A stretch of DNA of 64,000 nt from Pseudomonas brassicacearum (GTDB taxonomy: Bacteria; Pseudomonadota; Gammaproteobacteria; Pseudomonadales; Pseudomonadaceae): contig NZ_CP045701.2 in the NCBI RefSeq assembly GCF_009601685.2, positions 5,828,001 to 5,892,000 on the forward strand. The letters are read 5' to 3'. The position numbers and the translations under genes are program-made. The notes below the pieces were generated by a model. It worked only from the letters and a program-made list of their open reading frames with translations. It ran no database searches and was not told the DNA's origin. Positions 8,720-16,841 of the stretch are shown piece after piece. Within the stretch, counting starts at the first letter, position 1, and every line of letters starts with the position of its first letter.

Positions 8720-10062
8720 TGAGCGCCGTCATCGCCCCGGCCCGCGAGCCCGCACTGCTGAAACCGGCAGTGCTGTGGCTGCTGTTGCTGGCGCCGCTGT
8801 TCTTCACCACCTATGGTTTTGCCACTTGGGTCACGTCCCAGCGTGACGACGTGGGCACGCTGGTGTTCGCCTGGGAAAGCCACATGCCGTTCATGGCCTG
8901 GACCATCGTGCCTTACTGGTCGATCGATCTGCTGTACGGCCTGTCCTTGCTGTTGCCCACCAGCCGCGAAGAACTCAAGCGCCACGCCTTGCGCCTGCTC
9001 ACGGCCCAGGCAATTGCGGTCAGTTGCTTTTTGCTCTGGCCGTTGCGCTTCACTTTCCCCCGGCCGGAAATGGATGGGGTGTTCGGTTGGTTGTTCGAGG
9101 TGCTGGCGGGGTTCGACAAGCCGTTCAACCAGGCGCCGTCGCTGCACATCGCGTTGCTGGTGGTGCTGTGGGTCTGTTATCAGCGGCATCTGCAGGGCTT
9201 CTGGCGCTGGGTGATGCACGGTTGGTTCGCGTTGATCGGCGTGTCGGTGCTGACCACTTATCAACATCACTTCATTGACCTGCCCACGGGCGCGCTGGCC
9301 GGTTGGCTGTGTGTCTGGTTGTGGCCGCAGGATCGACCGAGTCCGCTGCTGAGTGCGCGGCTGGCGACGGATCCTGCCCGCCGGCGCTTGGCCTTGCGTT
9401 ATGGCTTGGGCGCGGCGGCGCTGTTTATCCCGGCGTTTGCCTTGGGCGGTGCGTGGCTCTGGCTGATCTGGCCGGCGGTCGCGGTGCTCATGGTGGCGTT
9501 GAATTACCTGCTGTTGGGTGCCGACGGTTTCCAGAAGCGTGCCGATGGCCGCTTGAGTCCGGCGGCGCGCTGGTTGCTGGCGCCTTACCTCGCGGCGGCG
9601 TGGATCAATTCGCGCGGCTGGACGCGCAAGCATCCGCAGCCGGACCAGATAGCGGAGAACGTCTGGCTGGGGCGCATTCCCACGCCGATGGAGCTCAAGG
9701 ACAGTGCATTTACCGGAGTGCTCGACCTCTGCGCAGAACTGTCCATGGACAGCACGGGCGTTGCCTATCGCTCATTGCCAGTGCTCGACCTGACCGCTCC
9801 GACCGCCGAGCAATGCCTGAAAGCGGCAGAGGCCATCGAAAGCCTGCGCCAGCATGGGCCGGTGCTGGTCTGCTGCGCCCTGGGTTATTCGCGCAGCGCC
9901 ACGGCGGTGGTTGCCTGGTTGTTGCACAGTGGGCGGGCAGCGAGCGTTGATGCGGCGATCGTGCAAATCCAGCGCGCTCGACCGCGTATCGTCTTGCACG
10001 CGGCGCACCGTCGTGCGTTGGAGCAATTATCCACAGCACAGGGGAATGTCCATGATCACTGA
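8719..10062 (+). CDS. PAP2 lipid phosphatase fused to dual-specificity phosphatase (YnbD-like)
   Basis: A 447-residue membrane protein. The N-terminal half has several transmembrane segments and PAP2-like motifs (NQAPSLHIAL, then TYQHHFIDLPTG). The C-terminal soluble part holds a Cx5R protein-tyrosine/dual-specificity phosphatase loop, CALGYSRSA, with C386 and R392. The usual preceding His is Cys here (CCALGYSR). The start overlaps the previous stop (TAATG). Known relatives include E. coli YnbD. Likely role (inference): dephosphorylating a phospholipid or lipid-linked phosphate in the inner membrane, with the second domain acting on a phosphoinositide-like or glycerophosphate substrate. Confidence 0.87.
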   Translation: MSAVIAPAREPALLKPAVLWLLLLAPLFFTTYGFATWVTSQRDDVGTLVFAWESHMPFMAWTIVPYWSIDLLYGLSLLLPTSREELKRHALRLLTAQAIAVSCFLLWPLRFTFPRPEMDGVFGWLFEVLAGFDKPFNQAPSLHIALLVVLWVCYQRHLQGFWRWVMHGWFALIGVSVLTTYQHHFIDLPTGALAGWLCVWLWPQDRPSPLLSARLATDPARRRLALRYGLGAAALFIPAFALGGAWLWLIWPAVAVLMVALNYLLLGADGFQKRADGRLSPAARWLLAPYLAAAWINSRGWTRKHPQPDQIAENVWLGRIPTPMELKDSAFTGVLDLCAELSMDSTGVAYRSLPVLDLTAPTAEQCLKAAEAIESLRQHGPVLVCCALGYSRSATAVVAWLLHSGRAASVDAAIVQIQRARPRIVLHAAHRRALEQLSTAQGNVHDH

Positions 10063-10507
10063 TATGGAGCTCCACACCGTGGCGAGCCTGTTGCGCCGGG
10101 GGCATTCGCTGGACCAGTTTTCCACCGGGCTGACGCTGCTGGCAGCGCTGGTAGGACTGGGCCAATGGCTGGTGGGCGTCATCGATCCGTGGTTGCTGCT
10201 GTTGAGTGCCGCACTGATCGTCCTCGGCGTGCTGGAAAAATACTGGGCGCTGCGCGTGGCATTCGATGCCGATCTGTTCCAGCGCATGGCTGACAGCACC
10301 CAATCCCTGGCCGAACGCACCTACACCTTGGACCAAGCCCTCACCTCGCTGGGCCTGCAACCGGCCGCACGTGCAGGCCGTCTGTGGACCGAACGCCGGC
10401 ACGGCGCGTTGCTGCTGCTGCGCCGGCAATCGCGGTTGCTGGCCGCACAAGTTGTCTTGACGCTGGGCTTCATCCTGGCCAGTCCCTGGCTAGCTTCAGG
10501 TATGTAG
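10052..10507 (+). CDS. Small membrane protein of the ynb-like operon
   Basis: About 151 residues, no recognised family. The start at 10052 has GGGG seven bases upstream; an in-frame ATG at 10046 is possible. It overlaps the end of the phosphatase gene by 11 bp. Two adjacent hydrophobic segments occupy about residues 23-60 (LTLLAALVGLGQWLVGV, then LLLLSAALIVLGVLEKYWAL), and a C-terminal one follows (AAQVVLTLGFILASPWLA). Between them is a charged region with TERRHGALLLLRRQ. Its placement between phosphatase and acyltransferase suggests an accessory subunit of the same membrane pathway. The TAG stop lies inside the first bases of the repeat at 10504. Confidence 0.72.
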   Translation: MITDMELHTVASLLRRGHSLDQFSTGLTLLAALVGLGQWLVGVIDPWLLLLSAALIVLGVLEKYWALRVAFDADLFQRMADSTQSLAERTYTLDQALTSLGLQPAARAGRLWTERRHGALLLLRRQSRLLAAQVVLTLGFILASPWLASGM

Positions 10508-10602
10508 GAGCTGGCGAAGCCTGCGATCTTTTGATCTTGATCTTTTGCTCTCGACTCAATGGGCTGTGGAAAGATCGCAGCCTCGCTTCGCTCGACAGCT
10601 CA
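10504..10602. repeat. GTAGGAGCTG-family palindrome
   Basis: The left arm GTAGGAGCTGGCGAAGCC, a GATCTTTTGATCTTGATCTTTT core and the right arm GATCGCAGCCTCGCTTCG...CGACAGCTC form an imperfect long hairpin inside the lipid operon. The stop codon of the upstream gene is made by the first bases of the left arm. About 50 bp separate it from the acyltransferase start. Confidence 0.85.
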
Positions 10603-10654
10603 GGGCCCAGTCTCGTCACCGTCATGCTTATGTTTCTCAGGACAAGGAATCCTC

Positions 10655-11275
10655 ATGTTCGAACCCGTGGTCGCCAACCTCATCACCTCCGCCGCCCGCA
10701 TGGTCACGGGCGCTCGCAGCCTGTGGCTCGGCTGCGCGCCGACGCCGGTGCAGCGAATCTACTTCGCCAACCACAGCAGCCACGGTGACTTCGTGTTGCT
10801 CTGGGCCTCGCTGCCGCCGGCACTGCGCAAGCTCACCCGCCCGGTGGCGGGAGCCGATTATTGGCAAACCAGCCCGGTACGGCGCTACATCATCAACCGG
10901 GTGTTCAACGGCGTGCTGGTGGACCGCGAGCGCAAGGACCCTTCCTACAATCCATTGCAGCCGATGCTCGATGCGCTGGAAAACGGCGACTCACTGATCA
11001 TCTTCCCGGAAGGCACACGCAATCCGGAAGAAGGCCTGTTGCCCTTCAAGAGCGGGATCTATCACTTGATGAAAAAACACCCTGAGGTGGAGGTGATCCC
11101 GGTGTGGATCGCCAACCTCAACCGCGTCATGCCCAAGGGCCGGGTCCTGCCGCTGCCACTGTTATGCACCACCAGTTTCGGCGCGCCGCTGTGCATCGAA
11201 GAAGGTGAAAGCAAAGAGCAATTTCTTGAACGCAGCCGCGCCGCACTGCTGGCACTGGCCCCGGAGCACGTCTGA
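10655..11275 (+). CDS. 1-acyl-sn-glycerol-3-phosphate acyltransferase (PlsC-like)
   Basis: A 206-residue acyltransferase of the PlsC/LPLAT family. Block I is NHSSHGDF (the catalytic H-x4-D) and block III is IIFPEGTRNPEEG; between them VFNGVLVDRER fits block II. Such enzymes move an acyl chain onto a lysophospholipid or related acceptor at the inner membrane. The start at MFEPVVAN has AAGGAAT upstream; longer frames read back into the palindromic repeat. It sits between the small membrane protein and the CdsA-like gene (1-bp gap to the latter). Inference: it supplies the phosphatidic-acid-like substrate that the CdsA-like enzyme activates. Confidence 0.9.
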   Translation: MFEPVVANLITSAARMVTGARSLWLGCAPTPVQRIYFANHSSHGDFVLLWASLPPALRKLTRPVAGADYWQTSPVRRYIINRVFNGVLVDRERKDPSYNPLQPMLDALENGDSLIIFPEGTRNPEEGLLPFKSGIYHLMKKHPEVEVIPVWIANLNRVMPKGRVLPLPLLCTTSFGAPLCIEEGESKEQFLERSRAALLALAPEHV

Positions 11276-11276
11276 C

Positions 11277-12209
11277 ATGGATCGATATACCCTGATGTTA
11301 TTTGGCGGGATCGGCGCGATTCTGGTGCTGGCTTCGTTGATTGGTTTCATTCTCAGGCTGCGGACCAAAGGCGCGCCGAACTCCGTCATCGACAACCTCA
11401 ATGCGCGGATCAATGCCTGGTGGATCATGGTGCTGGTGATCGGCATCGCGTTCTGGCTTGGCAACGCGGCGGTGATCCTGTTGTTCTACGCCGTGTCGTT
11501 CTACGCCCTGCGCGAGTTCCTGACCCTGACACCGACCCGGCGCAGTGATTATCCAGCCCTGGTGGCCGCGTTCTACCTGGCGCTGCCACTGCAATACCTG
11601 TTGATCTACTACGACTGGTACGGGCTGTTTTCGATCTTCATCCCGGTGTACGTGTTCCTGCTGCTGCCGATCCTCGCGTCCCTGGGCGGCGACAGCACGC
11701 ACTTCCTGGAGCGCGCCTCCAAGGTTCAGTGGGGCTTGATGATCGCAGTGTTCTGCATCTCCTTCGTCCCGGCGCTGCTGACGCTGGACATCGCCGGTTT
11801 CGAAGGGCGCAACCTGTTGCTGATCGCCTACCTGGTGATCGTGGTGCAGCTGTCGGATGTGTTGCAGTACGTCTGCGGCAAGCTGTTCGGCAAACACAAG
11901 ATCGCGCCGAACCTGTCGCCCTCCAAAACCGTGGAGGGGTTTGCCGGCGGCATTTTCCTGGCCTCGCTGATCGGTGGCGCGCTGTGGTGGATCACCCCGT
12001 TCAATCCCTGGCAGTCATTCCTCATCGCCTTGCTGATCAACCTGCTGGGCTTTGCCGGCGGCATCGTCATGTCAGCGATCAAGCGCGACCGCGGCGTCAA
12101 GGACTGGGGCCACATGATCGAAGGCCATGGCGGCATGCTCGACCGGTTGGATTCGGTGTGCTTCGCCGCGCCGATCTTCTTTCATTTGGTGCGGTACTGG
12201 TGGACCTGA
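11277..12209 (+). CDS. Phosphatidate cytidylyltransferase, CdsA paralogue (YnbB-like)
   Basis: A 310-residue multi-pass membrane protein with the full CDP-diglyceride synthase signature near the C-terminus: SAIKRDRGVKDWG, then EGHGGMLDRLDS. The reaction is phosphatidate + CTP to CDP-diacylglycerol + PPi. Start MDRYTLML, 1 bp after the acyltransferase stop. Location in a dedicated operon with a CDP-alcohol transferase, rather than beside dxr/uppS, marks it as the accessory copy. Known: E. coli YnbB has been reported as a CdsA paralogue serving glycolipid MPIase synthesis. Inference: this enzyme feeds CDP-lipid to the operon's own transferase. Confidence 0.92.
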   Translation: MDRYTLMLFGGIGAILVLASLIGFILRLRTKGAPNSVIDNLNARINAWWIMVLVIGIAFWLGNAAVILLFYAVSFYALREFLTLTPTRRSDYPALVAAFYLALPLQYLLIYYDWYGLFSIFIPVYVFLLLPILASLGGDSTHFLERASKVQWGLMIAVFCISFVPALLTLDIAGFEGRNLLLIAYLVIVVQLSDVLQYVCGKLFGKHKIAPNLSPSKTVEGFAGGIFLASLIGGALWWITPFNPWQSFLIALLINLLGFAGGIVMSAIKRDRGVKDWGHMIEGHGGMLDRLDSVCFAAPIFFHLVRYWWT

Positions 12210-12263
12210 AAAAGCCTGTGACGAACACCTAAACCTGTGGGAGCGAGCTTGCTGCCGCAGGGC

Positions 12264-12374
12264 CGTAGGAGCTGTCGAGTGCAACGAGGCTGCGATCTTT
12301 CCCCAGACACTTGAGTCTCGAGCGAAAGATCAAAAGATCGTCCGAACGCGGCCCGAGCCTTCGGCAGCTCCTAC
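12264..12374. repeat. GTAGGAGCTG-family palindrome within REP arms
   Basis: GTAGGAGCTGTCGAGTGCAACGAGG at the left and CCTTCGGCAGCTCCTAC at the right enclose a GAAAGATCAAAAGATC core, here with an unusual CGTCCGAACGCGGCC insertion in the right half. REP-type sequence flanks it (GTGGGAGCGAGCTTGC near 12238, and GGGAGCAAGCTCCCTCGCCAC up to about 12410). It fills the gap between the convergent lipid and yjf-like operons and could act as a shared transcription end. Confidence 0.85.
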
Positions 12375-12412
12375 AGTCCAGCCCAGCGGGAGCAAGCTCC
12401 CTCGCCACGGTA

Positions 12413-13570
12413 TTAATCGAGGATCAGGTGCGGCAGAAACCGGCTGGAATCCTTGGTGATCAGGCTGTTGTCTTCCCGCACGCCGATACCGGCGGCCTGG
12501 TCGCCGATGACCCAGGAGCCGATCAGCGTGTAGCTGTCGTCGAACTTCGGTAACGGCGCGAATTCCTGGAGGATGAACGGCGCGTCGGTGTACGGGCCGT
12601 CTTCCTTCACGATCAGGCCATCAGCGGTTTGCAGCTCGATGTTGGCACCTTCCCGGGAAAAGAACGGCTTGCGCACCCAGCCCTTGGGCACCGCTTTGCT
12701 CGTGTCGGTATCCAGGTGGGCCGCGAGCAGGTTCGGGTGGCCTTTGTTGAATTCCCACAGCAGCGGCAGGATGCCTTTGTTGGAGATGATCGACTTCCAG
12801 GCCGGCTCGAAAAACTGCGTATCACATTGGGCAATCGCTTCACCAAACGGCTCGTGGAAAATGAACTCCCAGGCATGCAGCTTGAACAGGTGAGGGATCC
12901 AGCGCTCTTCCAGATCAACAAAACGCCCGTCGCTGTTGAGGCCGATGTCTTCGACATCGATGTGCCGCGATTCAATGCCGACTTTTTCCGCGATCAGGCG
13001 CAAGTAGTCCGTGGTGCCCTTGTCTTCCACCGAGCCTTTCATCGAGGCGAAATAAAACGGCTCCTTGAGCTGCAACTGGGCAAAGGCCTGGTGCAGCTTG
13101 GTGTCGATGCTGTTGAACTGGTCGGCATGAGCCGGCAACAAACCACGTTCGATGCATTGCTCCAGCCAGCCCCACTGGAACGCCGCCGCCTCGTAGAGGC
13201 TGGTCGGCGTGTCGTAGTTGAGCTCCAACAGCTTGGCGGGGCCGCTGCCGTTGTAGGAGAAATCCATGCGCCCATACAGGTGCGGGTGGCCTTCGAGCCA
13301 TGAAGTGCGCACCAGGTCGAAGAACGGCGCGGGAATGCTCAGGCGTTCCAGCAACTCTTCGCTCTGGACCACGCGGGCCACGAGGTCCATGCACATTTCA
13401 TGGATCTCGGTGGTCGGGTCTTCCAGGTCGTCCTCGATCTGCTTGAGGGTGAACTGGTAGTACGCGCTTTCGTCCCAATAGGGTGCGTCGTCGATGGTGT
13501 GGAACAAAAAGCCGAGCTGCTCGGCGGTCTGTTTCCAATCATGACGTTCTGCGCAATGGATCTTCTTCAT
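12413..13570 (-). CDS. Glutathionylspermidine synthase-like ATP-grasp ligase (YjfC/YgiC-like)
   Basis: 385 residues, the usual length for the YgiC/YjfC group, which matches the C-terminal ATP-grasp amide-ligase half of glutathionylspermidine synthase without its amidase half. Typical family stretches are visible: GRMDFSYNGSGPAKLLELNYDTP early on, WIPHLFKLHAWEFIF mid-protein, and WVRKPFFSREGANI then GPYTDAPFILQEF late, ending WVIGDQAAGIGVRED. Known: such enzymes join a carboxylate to an amine with ATP; the substrate of the short members is not established. Last gene of the yjf-like operon, 12 bp after the DUF1190 gene. Confidence 0.9.
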   Translation of the reverse strand: MKKIHCAERHDWKQTAEQLGFLFHTIDDAPYWDESAYYQFTLKQIEDDLEDPTTEIHEMCMDLVARVVQSEELLERLSIPAPFFDLVRTSWLEGHPHLYGRMDFSYNGSGPAKLLELNYDTPTSLYEAAAFQWGWLEQCIERGLLPAHADQFNSIDTKLHQAFAQLQLKEPFYFASMKGSVEDKGTTDYLRLIAEKVGIESRHIDVEDIGLNSDGRFVDLEERWIPHLFKLHAWEFIFHEPFGEAIAQCDTQFFEPAWKSIISNKGILPLLWEFNKGHPNLLAAHLDTDTSKAVPKGWVRKPFFSREGANIELQTADGLIVKEDGPYTDAPFILQEFAPLPKFDDSYTLIGSWVIGDQAAGIGVREDNSLITKDSSRFLPHLILD

Positions 13571-13582
13571 GGCCCTCGTTCC

Positions 13583-14284
13583 TCAGCCGCCAAAGCTGCT
13601 CGAACCGCCCCAACCGCTGCGGGCGCTGGACTTGCTGCCGAAGCCACCGCGAGACGTGGAGGATGCGACGGACATCGGCTTGCTGGTCTTGATCGAGTCG
13701 GTATAGCTGCCGTACCGCGCCTGGTTGGACTTGGTGAAGGTCGAGCCTCGGGAAACCCGCTGGCTGAGCGTCGAAGACCCGAAGTTGCCGCGATCATCGC
13801 GGTAACGGTAGACCGGCTCGGAGTAATAGCTGTTGCGGTTGCCGCTCAACATGTTGCCGATCAGCATGCCGGTCAGCAGGTTGCCGAAGCCTGAACCACC
13901 GACGTTCGCTTCCGAAGCCGGCAATTGGGCCCGGGCGGCGTCGACCTGGGATTGCGTGACTTCGCCATCGGCGCTCAGTTCGAAACCACCCAGCTTGGGA
14001 ATGAACTGGCCGGATGAGTCCTGCTGGCACCAGTCGGGGACGAAGTCGGCATCGCAATCGGCCTGGCTGACGTACGTCGGCGCGATGCGACGATGCTCGC
14101 TCATGGCGCTCATGTAGGCGTCGGCGCAAATGTCCACCGGCAGCTTTTCATCGACACATTGCTGCACGGACTGGAAGTTGTACTTCTTCTGCAACTTGTA
14201 GGTTTTTTCCGTTGGCCCGCAGCCGGATATCGCCAGGGCGACCGACGCGGCCAGCGAAAGCTGGACGTACTTGCTTCGTTTCAT
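13583..14284 (-). CDS. DUF1190 lipoprotein (YgiB/YjfM-like)
   Basis: 233 residues. The N-terminus MKRSKYVQLSLAASVALAISGC is a lipoprotein signal with lipobox AISG-C, so the mature protein should be membrane-anchored. Cysteines (QQCVDEKLPVDIC, SQADCDADFVPDWC) precede a low-complexity Ser/Arg/Gly tail ending SSFGG, which is typical of YgiB/DUF1190. DUF1190 genes almost always pair with the YgiC/YjfC-type ATP-grasp gene, as here with 12 bp between them. Function unknown. The paired ligase may modify this protein or a partner, but nothing in the sequence proves it. Confidence 0.88.
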   Translation of the reverse strand: MKRSKYVQLSLAASVALAISGCGPTEKTYKLQKKYNFQSVQQCVDEKLPVDICADAYMSAMSEHRRIAPTYVSQADCDADFVPDWCQQDSSGQFIPKLGGFELSADGEVTQSQVDAARAQLPASEANVGGSGFGNLLTGMLIGNMLSGNRNSYYSEPVYRYRDDRGNFGSSTLSQRVSRGSTFTKSNQARYGSYTDSIKTSKPMSVASSTSRGGFGSKSSARSGWGGSSSFGG

Positions 14285-14303
14285 CAGGTTCTCCGTGGCG
14301 CAA

Positions 14304-14732
14304 TCAGTTCGAGGAAGGCGTCATGCACGCGGCGTTCAACATGCCGACGCTGATGGCCACGGCGGCGATGTAGATACCCGCGGCGATTTCACCGTTCTTG
14401 ATGCGCGCCGAAGCCCCCTTGAGCACCAGGCTGGTGACCAGGAACGCCAGCAACTGAACGACAGCGGCGATCACTGCCCAGACGACGAAGTCCAGCATGT
14501 TGATCGAGTAGGCGATCACGTTGCTGGCCGGAATGGCGAAACCGATGACGGCGCCGCCCAGGGCAATGGCCGCGGCCACGTTGCCGGAGCGGATCAGTTC
14601 GAATTCCTTGTGCGGCGTGACGCGGGTGTAGATGAACTGGAACAGCGCGAACAGCACGGCGGCGCCGAGGATGTACAAGACAAAGCCGAGCACGGCGGCT
14701 TTGTTCAGAGAAATGGAGAGCGCTTCAAGCAT
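14304..14732 (-). CDS. DUF350 membrane protein (YjfL-like)
   Basis: 142 residues, almost all hydrophobic, with four transmembrane segments (KAAVLGFVLYILGAAVLF; IALGGAVIGFAIPAS; FVVWAVIAAVVQLLAFL; EIAAGIYIAAVAISVGML). This is the DUF350/UPF0719 layout. Conserved traits include FELIRSGNVAAAIALGGAVIGFA and IKNGEIAAGIY. Integral inner-membrane protein of unknown activity, third from the end of the yjf-like operon, 19 bp before the DUF1190 gene. Family genes usually occur with PspA- and YjfC-like partners, supporting a membrane-maintenance role. Confidence 0.88.
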   Translation of the reverse strand: MLEALSISLNKAAVLGFVLYILGAAVLFALFQFIYTRVTPHKEFELIRSGNVAAAIALGGAVIGFAIPASNVIAYSINMLDFVVWAVIAAVVQLLAFLVTSLVLKGASARIKNGEIAAGIYIAAVAISVGMLNAACMTPSSN

Positions 14733-14747
14733 GGATTTCTTCCTTAT

Positions 14748-15410
14748 TCAAAGAGTGTTCAGGTCAGTGGTGTACAGCGAAATACCCAGCGAAGTGCTCA
14801 GGGCGACGCAGCCTTCGGCATCCTCTTCGATGGAGAACAGCAGGAATTCCCGGCGATCCGTCAGGCCGATGTCGCGGGAATACAACATCGAATGATGTAC
14901 CCTAATATAGGACTCGTCTGAACCGCCTACGCTCTCGCTAAACGCCACCAGCTCTGTCTGGCCAGCCTCGGTGCCCCATTCGCGGGTGTACTCGACGCCG
15001 TCGTAGGTGTACGTCGGCAGGCCAATCAGGCTTTCGGGGCCGGCGAGGCGGCGCAACTCCTCGTCTGTGTCGATCCCGACGAAGCTGAGGTAATTGAACA
15101 GGATCACCGACTCGACCTGACCGTAGACGTCGCCTCTGGTGTGCACTTGCAGCCAGTAGTCTTGGTCGTTCATGTAATAGCGCAACAGCCAGTTCGACTG
15201 CCAGAGGTCGATGATGCCCAGGACCCATATCTGTTGATTGCCTGGGACGACCACGGTGCTGTTGCCGTCGAACAACAACTTGAGCGTGGCATCGAACATG
15301 ATTTGCTTGCCGGAGGCTAGGCCCAGGGGCCCGGTGGCAGACCAGAGATCGCCGGCTGTCGTGTTCGCGTTCGGGGTCTCAAGCCCCATCAACCGATTAA
15401 ACCAACCCAT
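14748..15410 (-). CDS. DUF2491 protein (YjfK-like)
   Basis: 220 residues counted from MGWFNRLMG; open sequence further upstream lies inside the channel gene and is not used. The start overlaps the end of the channel gene by 14 bp, indicating coupled translation. Soluble, acidic, without signal peptide or membrane segment. Family-like stretches include QIWVLGIIDLW, DQDYWLQVHT and REFLLFSIEEDAEGCV. E. coli YjfK sits in the equivalent place in yjfIJKLMC. The molecular function is unknown. Confidence 0.85.
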   Translation of the reverse strand: MGWFNRLMGLETPNANTTAGDLWSATGPLGLASGKQIMFDATLKLLFDGNSTVVVPGNQQIWVLGIIDLWQSNWLLRYYMNDQDYWLQVHTRGDVYGQVESVILFNYLSFVGIDTDEELRRLAGPESLIGLPTYTYDGVEYTREWGTEAGQTELVAFSESVGGSDESYIRVHHSMLYSRDIGLTDRREFLLFSIEEDAEGCVALSTSLGISLYTTDLNTL

Positions 15411-16431
15411 GGGAAATTTCCTTGAGACGCGCGGAGGCGATGTAGAAGAGTTCTCCACCCACGACGCGGGTGGCGCCGGGCGGATTGATCGACGGCTGGC
15501 GAGCACCCTGGGCGCGGTAGCCGATCAGCGTAGCGTTGTGCTGCTCTTTCAGCCGGGCATAAAGCTCGCCGAACGTCGCTTCAAACGCCTCGGGTAGCTT
15601 CATCAGGTACTGGGTGGCACCCTGGCCGACGCAGAGCAATTCATTGATGACCACGGACGAACCCGGGTCCTGGGAGGCACGCACCAGCATTTCGATGGCC
15701 ATGCTGGAGGTGCATTCCAGACTGGGGGCGTAGGCGCTGGCGAGGGCGGCGATTTCGCTGTCATTGAAGTGCGCGACCACATGCCCGGCAGGCCCCAATT
15801 GATTGACCGCCAGCACGGTGGCCAGGGTCAGGTCGTCGGAATGGGTTCTCACCAGCACGCGTTCGGCGCCAGGCACGCCGGCACGCTGCAACAGCGCGAC
15901 GGAGGACAGGCTGTCGCCCTTGATGAACGACGTCTTGCCGGGCATGGGGTTTTCTTCGAGATCGCAGTCGCAGATGACGATCAGGTTGTCATTGGAGGTT
16001 TCGTCCTGCAGCAGCAATTCGATGACCCGCTCGCTGGAGGCGCCCGCCCAGCCGATAAGAACCGTGTGGCCGACGTTGCCGGTGAAATCGCCTTTGCCCT
16101 TCATGCCTTTTCTCCATACATCGATGACGCTGCTGGTGGTTTTGCCGATGACCGTCGTCAACAGGGCAATGCCCCCGAGCATGATCCAGGTCGCCACGAA
16201 AATTCGCCCGGCGGATGTCTGTGGCAACAGATCGCCATAGCCGACGGTGAGCGTGGTGGTGAGATAGAAGTAGATAAACGTGGCGGCGGCGATGAGGTGT
16301 TGCTCGCCCAGCAGCACCAGGCCGATCCAGGCCGTGGCCAGGTGCACGCCCACCGCAATGGCCAGGCCCGCCCAGCCGAACCGATGAAAGAAGGACGCAG
16401 CGAACGTACGCAACAAAAGAAAAATCGACAT
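15397..16431 (-). CDS. Two-TM potassium channel with RCK/TrkA-N domain
   Basis: 344 residues from MSIFLLLRTF. Two transmembrane helices (about 19-40 and 78-97) flank a pore loop with the selectivity filter TLTVGYGDLLP (T62-D67), the K+ channel signature. From about residue 120 a cytoplasmic RCK-type Rossmann domain begins (GHTVLIGWAGASSERVIELL), where the nucleotide loop reads GWAGAS rather than GxGxxG. It continues through VICDCDLEENP and SFIKGDSLSSVALLQRAGV. Position inside the PspA/YjfI operon suggests K+ flux control when the membrane is damaged. A 410-bp gap separates it from the pspA-like gene upstream. Confidence 0.92.
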   Translation of the reverse strand: MSIFLLLRTFAASFFHRFGWAGLAIAVGVHLATAWIGLVLLGEQHLIAAATFIYFYLTTTLTVGYGDLLPQTSAGRIFVATWIMLGGIALLTTVIGKTTSSVIDVWRKGMKGKGDFTGNVGHTVLIGWAGASSERVIELLLQDETSNDNLIVICDCDLEENPMPGKTSFIKGDSLSSVALLQRAGVPGAERVLVRTHSDDLTLATVLAVNQLGPAGHVVAHFNDSEIAALASAYAPSLECTSSMAIEMLVRASQDPGSSVVINELLCVGQGATQYLMKLPEAFEATFGELYARLKEQHNATLIGYRAQGARQPSINPPGATRVVGGELFYIASARLKEISHGLV

Positions 16432-16606
16432 TTCGTCCCTGACTCCGTGGGGCTTTGTTCCTGGCGAGGTTATCGCACTGACGTCTGACGGCTCGAGCAT
16501 AGTGGCCGGACAGCATTAAACATGCTGCGCGGCTTGGATAAAAGTACCTTCACCACAATTAAATCCGTCGAGTGCCGGACACGACCGTGGCAAGGAAACT
16601 GCGTAA

Positions 16607-16694
16607 GAGCCGTGTAGGACCCGTGCAAGAGCTATATACGAGCTATATGCGAGCTATATGCGAGCTGTGTAGGAGCTGTGTAGGAGCTGTCGAG
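16607..16694. repeat. Eight-unit 11-bp tandem array
   Basis: Eight adjacent 11-bp units run from GAGCCGTGTAG (16607) through GACCCGTGCAA, GAGCTATATAC, two GAGCTATATGC and two GAGCTGTGTAG to GAGCTGTCGAG (16684-16694). The last units form the left arm of the palindromic repeat that follows, so the array seems to have grown outward from that arm. It lies in the 410-bp non-coding gap between the pspA-like and channel genes. Confidence 0.85.
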
Positions 16695-16791
16695 TGCAAC
16701 GAGGCTGCGATCTTTCCCCCAACACTTGAATCTCAAGCGAAAGATCAAAAGATCAAAAGATCAAAAGATCGCAGGCTTCGCCAGCTCCTAC
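16680..16791. repeat. GTAGGAGCTG-family palindrome with expanded core
   Basis: Left arm GTAGGAGCTGTCGAG, then a core with three GATCAAAA units before GATCGCAGG, and right arm CTTCGCCAGCTCCTAC. It interrupts the yjf-like operon between the pspA-like gene and the channel. The rest of the 16432-16841 gap shows no gene. A promoter for the downstream half could lie between 16432 and 16600, but none was identified. Confidence 0.85.
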
Positions 16792-16841
16792 AAAGTCCAG
16801 CGAGCAAGTCCCTCGCTACAGGTTTGCTGTGCGCGAACCGA

